Assembly: GCA_043778315.1 (NCBI GenBank)
Contig: JAYWGJ010000172.1
Location: 1-6,937, forward strand
DNA: 6,937 nucleotides
Direction: 5' to 3'
DNA from: JBEEMU01 sp043778315
Lineage (GTDB): Bacteria; Bacteroidota; Bacteroidia; Chitinophagales; Saprospiraceae
Shown here piece after piece: positions 1 through 6,215 of the stretch. A model generated the notes under the pieces. That model ran no database searches, was not told where the DNA came from, and was given only the letters and a program-made list of their open reading frames with translations. The stretch's first letter is position 1. Every line of letters begins with the position of its first letter. The position numbers and the translations under genes are program-made.

Positions 1-489
1 GTAGCCCGCGATATTGCGGCGACACGCGCAAAAGGCGCAGAGGAGGTCGTGAAAGCTAAACAAGACGCAGAAGACAAAAAACAAGCAATTGTGAAAGAGG
101 TGACCGACGCGCGCGAAAAAGCAAGCAAGGAAATACAAGCAGCTGCCAGAAAATCGCAGGACGACGTAACCGAAATCCGTGCTAAAACAGCCGCAGAAAG
201 CAAAAAATTCTCCGACGACGCAATGGCGAAGAAAAATGCAATTAATGACGATGTTGCCGCAGCGCGCGAAGCCGCTAATAAAGAAATTGCCGACGTGAAA
301 ACTAATACTCAAAAAGAGGTACAAGACGCTCGGGCTACCGCTACACAACAAGTAGCAGATGAACGCGTAAAAGCAGACGCACAAAAAGCCGATTACTTCA
401 ACGAGTTGCGCGACTTAGAAGCAAAAATACAAAAAGCCAAAAAAGATTTAGAGGAAATACAACGCAAATTAGATGCTAGTAAGAAATAA
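1..489 (+). CDS. Ala/Lys/Glu-rich coiled-coil protein, 3' end only
   Basis: The frame is open from the first base of the window to a TAA at 487-489, followed at once by TAG, so 162 C-terminal residues are visible and the true start lies upstream. The GTG at 49 sits inside the open frame and is not a convincing start. The sequence is almost entirely Ala, Lys, Glu, Asp, Arg and Gln, with no Cys, Trp or Pro, and should be one long helix. Small hydrophobic residues recur at 11-residue spacing (counting from the first codon: I5-V16, V34-I45-V56, V85-I96-V107-V118), often within an 'AR..A.KEI'-like phrase; this is a hendecad rather than pure heptad coiled coil. The last ~35 residues (LRDLEAKIQKAKKDLEEIQ) shift to a heptad-like pattern. 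No transmembrane segment or enzymatic domain is visible. Similar composition occurs in LEA-like, apolipoprotein-like and structural coiled-coil proteins, so function cannot be assigned. It is not the end of SbcC, which would carry an ABC ATPase half. Confidence 0.8.
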   Translation, partial: VARDIAATRAKGAEEVVKAKQDAEDKKQAIVKEVTDAREKASKEIQAAARKSQDDVTEIRAKTAAESKKFSDDAMAKKNAINDDVAAAREAANKEIADVKTNTQKEVQDARATATQQVADERVKADAQKADYFNELRDLEAKIQKAKKDLEEIQRKLDASKK

Positions 490-596
490 TAGTTTATAAC
501 CTGTGGGGGCAGAGATGGTCAGTTGTCCAAAACTTTACCACGAATTATGCGAATTTACACTAATTCTATCGGCGGACGTTTTTTAATTTCATCAAT

Positions 597-630
597 ATTT
601 TGAGAATTTTCATGCGAAAATTATCAAAAT
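597..630. repeat. Hairpin within the inverted-repeat element
   Basis: The arms 597-611 and 616-630 pair at 14 of 15 positions around the four-base loop atgc. The stem is mostly A/T, so it is not a typical intrinsic terminator. It lies just inside the left arm of the larger element. Confidence 0.6.
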
Positions 631-675
631 TAACCGAATTTCACGAATTTTGACCGTGTAATTTGTAAATTGGGC

Positions 676-712
676 TGTTTGAGTAAAAAATTGAAAATTT
701 TTTACTCAAACA
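676..712. repeat. Perfect 17-bp inverted repeat with 3-base loop
   Basis: The arms 676-692 and 696-712 are perfect reverse complements separated by gaa. The stem includes a run of six A opposite six T. A perfect 17-bp palindrome is far beyond chance for this length and is the strongest single fold in the element. It could form a cruciform or RNA hairpin; the stem base is too AT-rich to call a terminator with confidence. Confidence 0.75.
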
Positions 713-800
713 ATTAGTGAAATTAAACTTATCTAATCGCCAACAATTAGTGTAAATTCGCGCAATTCGTGGTGTAAAAATAAAACTGACTACCTATGCC

Positions 801-822
801 TGTGCGGTTTAAAAACCGCACA
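801..822. repeat. Short GC-rich palindrome (10-bp stem)
   Basis: The sequence tgtgcggttt, two A bases, then aaaccgcaca forms a perfect 10-bp stem with a 2-base loop. It begins exactly where the right outer arm of the 508-800 element ends, so it may be part of the same repeat or a separate REP-like palindrome. No T-tract follows it, which argues against an intrinsic terminator. Confidence 0.6.
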
Positions 823-835
823 CCCACAAAATAAG

Positions 836-870
836 AGCGGCAACCCGATAATACGGTTGCCGCTTTTATT
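836..870 (+). terminator. Probable intrinsic terminator, upstream of sbcD
   Basis: The arms agcggcaacc (836-845) and ggttgccgct (855-864) form a perfect, GC-rich 10-bp stem with a 9-base loop, followed on the plus strand by ttttatt. It would stop plus-strand transcription arriving from the coiled-coil gene, although it lies about 350 bases past that gene's stop. It also insulates sbcD, whose promoter should then lie in 871-936. Confidence 0.7.
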
Positions 871-904
871 ATAATTATCAATATATCAGTTATAATTATC
901 AATA
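869..904. promoter_or_regulatory. Two phased 15-bp direct repeats upstream of sbcD (operator candidate)
   Basis: The sequence ttataattatcaata occurs identically at 869-883 and 890-904, with a 21-base repeat distance, about two helical turns. Each copy contains the self-complementary octamer ataattat. The pair lies 33 bases before the sbcD start codon, in the only space available for its promoter. Phased repeats of this kind can bind a regulator, but the DNA is low-complexity A/T, so this may be incidental. I could not identify a clear -10/-35 or a Bacteroidota TAnnTTTG promoter element. Confidence 0.35.
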
Positions 905-936
905 AAAACACTTTTATTATACTAAAACACAATAAA

Positions 937-2181
937 ATGCGCATTTTACATACTTCCGACTGGCATTTAGGGCAGCGATTGGTCAATAATGACCGTATCG
1001 CGGAGCATCAAGTTGTACTAAACTGGCTTACAACAACTATTATCGAACAAAAAGCCGATATTTTAATCGTCGCAGGTGATATTTTTGATACGCGAACGCC
1101 CTCAAACGAAGCCCGAGCATTATATTACTCGTTTTTGACGGGTTTGCAGCGTACCGCTTGTCGTCATATTGTCATCGTAGGTGGTAATCACGATTCGGCA
1201 GCTATGCTCAACGCGCCGCGTGACCTTTTGCGCTTTTTAAATATTCATATTATTGGCTGCGCCACCAAAAATATTGCAGACGAAGTATTGATATTGCGAC
1301 AAGCAGACGGTAAACCCGAACTCATAGTTGCGGCAGTGCCGTACCTAAATGATGGCGACGTAAGACAAGGTGTGGCAGGCGAAACACAAGATGAGAGATT
1401 TATACGGACACGTCAAGGTATCGTCGCGCACTTTGATTCGGCGGCAAGCTGTATTGCTAATTGGCAAAATGAAGATGCTAATTTGCGGAACGTACCTGTG
1501 CTGGCTACGGGGCATTTATGTGTAAGCGGCTTCAAAGACAATAAAGAGAAAGCCTCTCAAATATATGTGGGGAGTTTAGAAAATATTTTTGTAGAAAACT
1601 TCCCTCCACTCTTTCAGTATGTTGCTTTGGGGCATATACATCGTGCGCAAACTTTCACTTCTGCCACTAAAAACGTACCGATAGTTCGATATTCTGGCTC
1701 TATAATTCCGTTATCATTCAGCGAGGTACGCGACGAAAAAACCGTGACGCTTTTGGAGTGCAACGACAATAAAATAACTATTTCGGCAGTTATTCCCGTG
1801 CCATTGCCAAGAAAATTAAGGACGATACGAGGCAGTTGGACGGAAGTAGTAGCAAAATTAAGGGCGCACAAAGCTACAAGTACCGACTTCGTGTCGTGGA
1901 TAGAGGTGATAGTAGAAAGTGAAACGGTTTTGACTAATCTAAAAACAGACTTAGAAACCGTTTGTACAGGCTTACCGCTCGAGATTATTAAGTTCAAACA
2001 AGTAAATACCAACACCGAAACCGCCGCAACTACCGATTTTGAAGCATCAGGAGTGACGCTAAATGATTGGCAGCCTATCGATGTTTTTGAGCAGCGTTGC
2101 GCAGCAGCTAATATTACGGGCGAAGCCCTGCAAGATTTAACCGCGTCTTTTATGGAGTTATTAAACAAAGAAAAAACTTAA
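937..2181 (+). CDS. sbcD: Nuclease SbcCD subunit D (Mre11-type phosphoesterase)
   Basis: SbcD is the nuclease half of SbcCD (Mre11-Rad50), which opens hairpins and trims DNA ends with Mn2+-dependent exo- and endonuclease activity. The 414 residues compare well with about 400 in E. coli. The calcineurin-type metallophosphoesterase motifs are all present in order: D8-W-H10-L-G, G47-D48-I-F-D, G83-N84-H85-D86-S, G192-H193 and G232-H233-I-H235. These supply the metal-binding Asp, Asn and His residues. The sequence S-G-S-x-x-P-L-S-F-S-E at 253-263 is typical of the family and leads into the C-terminal capping domain. The ATG at 937 places motif I eight residues in, as expected. No Shine-Dalgarno is visible. 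The partner ATPase gene sbcC, usually adjacent, is absent: a strong terminator and a convergent gene follow. The protein should be cytoplasmic and catalytically intact. Confidence 0.96.
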   Translation: MRILHTSDWHLGQRLVNNDRIAEHQVVLNWLTTTIIEQKADILIVAGDIFDTRTPSNEARALYYSFLTGLQRTACRHIVIVGGNHDSAAMLNAPRDLLRFLNIHIIGCATKNIADEVLILRQADGKPELIVAAVPYLNDGDVRQGVAGETQDERFIRTRQGIVAHFDSAASCIANWQNEDANLRNVPVLATGHLCVSGFKDNKEKASQIYVGSLENIFVENFPPLFQYVALGHIHRAQTFTSATKNVPIVRYSGSIIPLSFSEVRDEKTVTLLECNDNKITISAVIPVPLPRKLRTIRGSWTEVVAKLRAHKATSTDFVSWIEVIVESETVLTNLKTDLETVCTGLPLEIIKFKQVNTNTETAATTDFEASGVTLNDWQPIDVFEQRCAAANITGEALQDLTASFMELLNKEKT

Positions 2182-2276
2182 ATTGCTGTTTCTTTTATTG
2201 TTTACAATAATAAAAAATGAATACTACATCTTTCTTTTATTATCATTACAACTAAAAAAACTATCTTATAATACGC

Positions 2277-2312
2277 AAAAAGCCCTAACTTTCATAAAAG
2301 TTAGGGCTTTTT
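2277..2312. terminator. Bidirectional intrinsic terminator between convergent genes
   Basis: A perfect 16-bp stem (2277-2292 pairing with 2297-2312) closes on the loop cata. The core agccctaacttt is flanked by A-runs on one side and T-runs on the other, so each strand reads as a stem followed by a U-tract. It sits 95 bases after the sbcD stop and 34 bases after the end of the minus-strand membrane protein gene, and should terminate both. The remaining bases between 2182 and 2346 are AT-rich and hold no gene I can support. Confidence 0.93.
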
Positions 2313-2346
2313 TGTTGTTAAAACGCTAAATAAAGTTAATTATACT

Positions 2347-4068
2347 TTAATTAGACTTAATTATCACAATTGGCTTTGCCAAATTATCATTTCGGAATTT
2401 AGTAATAGTAGCTGTCATGGTCTTCGGAATTACAACGGTAAAGCCCTCGAGTGCAAACGACTCAACTAAATCATTAGCGTACATTGGTTCAAATTGAGCG
2501 GTGGTATTTGGCAGACAAACAAAGATAGACCGCTCTTCTCCTGTCAGCTTTCCTGCTTTTAGCAACGCCTCTAAACCTCTTTGGTATGGCTCGGTAGTTG
2601 CTACATCTTTGCGCGCAAAATACCCTGCCGTGATAGATTGATGATTGCTTATGGCATTATTAGCAAAGTCCAAAAAATCACCTGCCTCGCGGTAGCCGTC
2701 TGTATTAGACGGGTACATAACTATTCTATTGGCTTCGGAAGTTAGTGTTTGCCAACGCAATAAATCAATTTTGGGTTTAAAAACGTTTGTTTTGATGTTT
2801 TTATAATATAATAAAGGATACAAATCATACACTTGCAAGCCCAAACAAGCGGCTAAAATGACGGTCATATATGCTTTTTTGTCAATATTACGATACCAAT
2901 AAACAATAGTTGCCGTTATGATACAGTAATAAAGCACCCACGCAAAGCGTCCAGTAGAACGGAAGGCGGCGCAAAGAAAAGCGATAGTCCCTTTTACAGG
3001 AAAGTGTAATAAAATATGTGACCCAAAAGTAATTTTATTGCTTAACGCAAAAATAAATAGTAAGACAGTGATAATAAACAAAGGTTCTTTTAACCACCAA
3101 ATGGCATCGTTTTTAATATTTTTTAAAGTGTTTTTGCTTAAATAAACAATGGTTAACAAAATAAGCAGTACAATGATGCCGCCACCTAAATAAGCATAGC
3201 CTTCATATTGTCCGTCGACGGCTTGCGGTAGTGCGTAGAAGAGTTTGGTACGTCCTAAGCTGTTAAAAAAGGTATTGAAGTTGGCAGAAAAATACCCGTA
3301 GCCATCTATTTCTAATGCTTTTAAGCTAATTCTGAAATTGCCGAAAATATACCAAGACCCAATGATAATAGGAGCAGATATGATGTTGTAAATAATAAAC
3401 CTAAGCCAACTAATACTACCTTGCAACCTTAGTTTTAGATACGTCGCGAAGCTCAAAGCTAATACTGCCAGCAATAAGTATTGATGTATAGAAATTGTTA
3501 AGAAAATGATAGCAAAATGGTGTTTAAACTTTCGCTTTTTGCTCCAATTAGCCACATAAATCCATAACGACCACAGTATTAACCAATGTGCGCACAGGCT
3601 CATGTGTACCGTTCGCGTCATTAAGGTAGTACTAAACAGCAAAAACATTGCGCCAAATACTATATTTATCGTCCCTTTTACCTTTAAGCTCTCCAACAGC
3701 TTAACCGCAAAAAACGATTGTAGCAAATAGCAAACTAAGAGCCACCAACCGAAGTACTGGAAACGCCCCGAAGTTACCGCATTAGCAATAAACTTCATCG
3801 GGATAGCAATTATGGGCATCGCGCCCGTCATTCCTACGCCCGTCACGGTCGGATAGGCGTAACCGCGAAGCGTTCCGATTATCGGTAATTCCCAAGGCGT
3901 TTGTCTGAAAAACTCCCACGATAAATACTCTGTGTAATTATCAACATCGTAAGCCGCTAACCATTCATACTGATAAAAATTGAGTACTCCCCAGCCAAAT
4001 TTGATATAAAACACCAGCAAAGCTGCTAATAGGGATAAGTATAAGGCTAAACGATTAGAGGAAAACAT
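2347..4068 (-). CDS. Polytopic membrane protein, DUF6311/GT-C glycosyltransferase-like
   Basis: The 573-residue protein has an N-terminal membrane segment (about 7-29) and many further hydrophobic segments (roughly 104-126, 134-150, 158-176, 183-210, 218-243, 290-311, 330-346, 354-420), followed by a more polar C-terminal part from about 435. The basic stretch KKRKFKHH near 177-184 is a likely cytoplasmic loop. An extracytoplasmic loop after the first helix carries D41-V-D43-N-Y followed by F-F-R-x-T-P-W at 53-59. Together with F-Q-Y-F-G-W-W at 103-109 and A-H-W-L-I-L at 160-165, this matches my memory of DUF6311 proteins, which resemble GT-C lipid-linked sugar transferases. The DxD-like D41/D43 would then be the candidate catalytic site. 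The donor and acceptor are unknown and the assignment is from recognition, not a search. It follows pepT by 179 bases and may have its own promoter. A tandem repeat tract abuts its start. Confidence 0.7.
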   Translation of the reverse strand: MFSSNRLALYLSLLAALLVFYIKFGWGVLNFYQYEWLAAYDVDNYTEYLSWEFFRQTPWELPIIGTLRGYAYPTVTGVGMTGAMPIIAIPMKFIANAVTSGRFQYFGWWLLVCYLLQSFFAVKLLESLKVKGTINIVFGAMFLLFSTTLMTRTVHMSLCAHWLILWSLWIYVANWSKKRKFKHHFAIIFLTISIHQYLLLAVLALSFATYLKLRLQGSISWLRFIIYNIISAPIIIGSWYIFGNFRISLKALEIDGYGYFSANFNTFFNSLGRTKLFYALPQAVDGQYEGYAYLGGGIIVLLILLTIVYLSKNTLKNIKNDAIWWLKEPLFIITVLLFIFALSNKITFGSHILLHFPVKGTIAFLCAAFRSTGRFAWVLYYCIITATIVYWYRNIDKKAYMTVILAACLGLQVYDLYPLLYYKNIKTNVFKPKIDLLRWQTLTSEANRIVMYPSNTDGYREAGDFLDFANNAISNHQSITAGYFARKDVATTEPYQRGLEALLKAGKLTGEERSIFVCLPNTTAQFEPMYANDLVESFALEGFTVVIPKTMTATITKFRNDNLAKPIVIIKSN

Positions 4069-4141
4069 GATTTAGTGATTAATGATTAGTGATTAGTGAT
4101 TAGTTTTGAGTGATTAGTGATTAGTTTTGAGTGACTAGTGT
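4068..4141. repeat. Tandem repeat tract (7-bp and 21-bp units) at the 5' end of the membrane protein gene
   Basis: The 7-base word tgattag and close variants recur from 4068. A larger 21-base unit, tgattagtgattagttttgag, is present in two identical adjacent copies (4090-4110, 4111-4131), and a third begins at 4132 as tgactagtg with one change. On the minus strand the tract ends immediately at the ATG of the DUF6311-like gene, so it would form its leader. It resembles a 'gattagt' repeat I recall from other Bacteroidota. Slippage here could alter leader length but not the reading frame. Confidence 0.8.
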
Positions 4142-4247
4142 TAAATATTATGGCTCTATAAAATAAAAAACGACTACTCTACTTGCGTAAAGCAGCCGCC
4201 CATTTAATTTTAAAAACAACAAAAAACTAATTAATTAATAAGATACA

Positions 4248-5489
4248 TTATGCACCTTCTTCCCAAAGCTGCGCAATATTAACGATGACGTTTACAGCGT
4301 GTTGCATGTCTTGCACACTAATCCACTCTAAGCGCGAATGAAATGCGTGTTCGCCTGCAAAGACATTAGGGCAGGGCAGACCCATAAACGAGAGCCTCGA
4401 TCCATCTGTGCCGCCTCTAATACTACTTAAATGTGGCGTAATACCTGCTTTTTGTATTGCTTTTACCGCATAATCTATCACTTTTGGGTGCTGGTCAAGC
4501 ACTTCTTTCATGTTGCGGTATTGTTCGCTGACCGTCATTTTTGCTTTGGAGTTTGGGTAGTTTAGCATAACTACCTCTACAATACTTTGCAGTATTTGCG
4601 CTTCGCGGTGAAGCGTAGGCACATCAAAAGCGCGCAAGATAAATTGTACTTTTGCGGCTTCAATAGTTCCATTTATTGCCAACGGATGTACAAAAGGCTG
4701 CATACCATCTGTAGTTTCGGGTGATAGTTGTTGTTTTGGCAAAGCCGCAACTATATCACACGCTATCTTAATAGCAGATTCCATCTTGTTTTTGGCGAAA
4801 CCTGGATGCGTAGATACGCCGTCTATCTCTACAACAGCGTAATCTGCCGAAAAAGTCTCGTTTTCTAGGTGTCCTAATGTTTCGCCGTCTATGGTGTAAC
4901 CAAAATTAGCACCTAAACGCGCCATATCTACTTTATCTACACCTCGTCCTATTTCTTCATCGGGTGTAAATAAAAGCCGTATTTTACCATGCTTTATGCT
5001 TGGATTTTGCATCAAATAGTAAGCTGCGTCTATTATCTCGGCTAATCCTGCTTTGTTATCCGCACCTAATAAAGTGTCGCCGCTCGCAGTAATAATATCA
5101 TTGCCTAATTGATTCAACAATTCAGGGTGGTCATTAGGCGACAGCACAGGCATTGGCGACAAAGGCAGTTGTATATTTTCGCCTTGATAGTTAGCGTGAA
5201 CTATCGGCTTAACATCTTTTCCGCTACAATCAGGCGAAGTATCGACGTGTGAACAAAAACATATTACTGGCACGTTCTTTTTATCTGTCGTAGCAGGTAT
5301 AGTAGCGTACACCAAACCGTGTTCGTCCATCTCCGCATCAGCAATACCCATCGCCAAAAGCTCCGAAACCAATACGCGAGACAAGTCTTTTTGTTTGGCA
5401 GTACTCGGTTGCGTCTGCGATGATGCGTCACTCTGCGTGTCTATTTTAACATAGCGTAAAAAACGCTCTAATACCGTTGATGTGTACAA
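4248..5489 (-). CDS. pepT: Peptidase T (tripeptide aminopeptidase, M20B)
   Basis: PepT is a cytoplasmic dizinc exopeptidase that removes the N-terminal residue from tripeptides. The 413 residues match the E. coli length of about 408. The metal and catalytic motifs are complete: S-H81-V-D83-T, G-A-D144-N-K, P-D-E178-E179-I-G, I-D201-G-E, and H384 near the C-terminus. The family N-terminus is recognisable as V-L-E-R-F-L-R-Y-V-K-I-D-T-Q-S. The start is TTG at 5489-5487: an in-frame TAA lies only two codons upstream, no ATG or GTG lies between it and this conserved N-terminus, and the next in-frame Met (47) would delete part of the domain. No Shine-Dalgarno is visible. The gene lies 57 bases after the YciO-type gene on the same strand and could be co-transcribed with it; I find no terminator between them. 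Confidence 0.95.
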   Translation of the reverse strand: MYTSTVLERFLRYVKIDTQSDASSQTQPSTAKQKDLSRVLVSELLAMGIADAEMDEHGLVYATIPATTDKKNVPVICFCSHVDTSPDCSGKDVKPIVHANYQGENIQLPLSPMPVLSPNDHPELLNQLGNDIITASGDTLLGADNKAGLAEIIDAAYYLMQNPSIKHGKIRLLFTPDEEIGRGVDKVDMARLGANFGYTIDGETLGHLENETFSADYAVVEIDGVSTHPGFAKNKMESAIKIACDIVAALPKQQLSPETTDGMQPFVHPLAINGTIEAAKVQFILRAFDVPTLHREAQILQSIVEVVMLNYPNSKAKMTVSEQYRNMKEVLDQHPKVIDYAVKAIQKAGITPHLSSIRGGTDGSRLSFMGLPCPNVFAGEHAFHSRLEWISVQDMQHAVNVIVNIAQLWEEGA

Positions 5490-5546
5490 ATTTTGTTATT
5501 TTATTGGTATAAAAAGAAAAAATAAAAATAGTTTTTGTGGCAACAC

Positions 5547-6164
5547 TTACCATATTATTACGCCTGCTCCTTCGCGGATTAGCTCAGGTATATCGGAGGT
5601 GCAATCCACAACAGTAGAAGCGACGTTGCCACCGTATCCGCCGTCAATTACTATATCTACTAGTTTTTCGTAGTATTCATATATGTCTTGCGGGTCAGTA
5701 TAATAGTCCAAAAAGTCGTCTTTGGGCGTATGCAAAGACGTAGAAAGTATCGGATTACCTAATGCACGGACTATATCTAATGCAATATTATTATCGGGAA
5801 CACGAATACCCACCGTCTTTTTATTGTTTTTGAACAGCTTAGGTACAGAATTGTTGGCGCGTAATATATAAGTGTATGCACCAGGTAATGTTTTGCGCAT
5901 CAGTTTATATATATTGTTATCGGTAGCCATTGTGAACTCTGTAATGTGACTTAAATCTTGACAAATAAAAGAAAAATTGGTCTTTTCAGCCTTTACACCC
6001 TTTATTCTACATACTTTTTCTATCGCCTTAGGTTGCATAATGTCGCAGCCTAAACCGTAAATAGTATCGGTAGGATAAATAATTACACCGCCATCGCGCA
6101 AACACTCAATCACTTGTGCTATTTTGCGCGGGTCTGGATTATCTGGGTGGATTTCTAATAACAT
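5547..6164 (-). CDS. yciO: YciO-type YrdC/Sua5 family protein (L-threonylcarbamoyladenylate synthase-like)
   Basis: The 205 residues align along their whole length with my memory of E. coli YciO (206 aa), from I-H-P-D-N-P at 5-10 through Y-P-T-D-T-I-Y-G-L-G-C at 30-40, C-R-I-K at 52-55, L-P-G-A-Y-T at 93-98, G-I-R-V-P at 119-123, S-T-S-L-H at 141-145 and R-E-G at 197-199. The fold binds ATP and threonylcarbamoyl-type ligands; true TsaC/Sua5 enzymes make the threonylcarbamoyl-AMP used for the t6A tRNA base. Here the S-x-N motif typical of TsaC reads S-T-S-L, with Leu replacing Asn, and the usual K-x-R loop reads K-G-V-K. Both point to the YciO branch, whose physiological role is less certain. 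It lacks the extra C-terminal domain of Sua5. Whether this genome also has tsaC cannot be seen here. The ATG at 6164 gives the family-typical N-terminus. Confidence 0.88.
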   Translation of the reverse strand: MLLEIHPDNPDPRKIAQVIECLRDGGVIIYPTDTIYGLGCDIMQPKAIEKVCRIKGVKAEKTNFSFICQDLSHITEFTMATDNNIYKLMRKTLPGAYTYILRANNSVPKLFKNNKKTVGIRVPDNNIALDIVRALGNPILSTSLHTPKDDFLDYYTDPQDIYEYYEKLVDIVIDGGYGGNVASTVVDCTSDIPELIREGAGVIIW

Positions 6165-6215
6165 AAGGAAGTAAATTATTACTTTTATAGTAAAAAGGCT
6201 AACTTTTTTTGTTGA

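Larger units (their letters stand above)
508..800. repeat. Structured intergenic element bounded by imperfect inverted repeats (MITE-like)
   Basis: The ends are inverted repeats in two blocks. The outer arms, 508-524 and 784-800, match at 14 of 17 positions. The inner arms, 537-565 and 745-773, match at 27 of 29 with only the two central bases differing. The arms contain the phrase 'accacgaatt..gcgaatttacactaatt', which resembles repeats I remember from Bacteroidota intergenic DNA. Between the arms lie two strong hairpins (597-630 and 676-712). A partial second copy of the right arm start, 'caattagtg', occurs at 711-719 and again at 744-752. There is no open reading frame of note inside and I see no clear target-site duplication at the edges. 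It could be a non-autonomous mobile element, a REP-like family member or a structured RNA; the sequence alone does not decide. Confidence 0.65.

Noticed and set aside
41..51. aggaggt followed by GTG, looking like a ribosome binding site and start
   Set aside because: The spacing is only one base and the frame is open and coiled-coil-like upstream, so this is interior coding sequence (Glu-Glu-Val-Val).
508..800. Possible CRISPR array or attachment site
   Set aside because: The repeats are inverted, not regularly spaced direct repeats, and there is no cas or integrase gene in the window.
747..986. Minus-strand open frame of 79 codons
   Set aside because: It overlaps the inverted-repeat arm, the terminator hairpin and the start of sbcD, and the translation is a low-complexity Ile/Leu run from AT-rich DNA.
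1614..2168. Minus-strand open frame of 184 codons
   Set aside because: It lies entirely antisense to the well-supported sbcD and has a Ser/Val-rich composition typical of a shadow frame.
2195..2210. Small hairpin ttattg / caataa after sbcD
   Set aside because: A 6-bp A/T-only stem is expected by chance in this composition; the real terminator lies downstream.
2218..2256. Short ATG frame of 12 codons before the terminator
   Set aside because: Too short, no ribosome binding site and AT-rich; no support as a gene.
4076..4141. Possible CRISPR or iteron array in the tgattag repeats
   Set aside because: The units are contiguous with no unique spacers, and there is no replication gene nearby; it is a simple tandem repeat.
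5482..5673. Plus-strand open frame of 63 codons
   Set aside because: It is antisense to the pepT start and the 3' end of the YciO-type gene; no family resemblance.
6165..6215. Possible terminator ttact/agtaa before the YciO-type gene
   Set aside because: Only a 5-bp A/T-rich stem; not convincing as a terminator.
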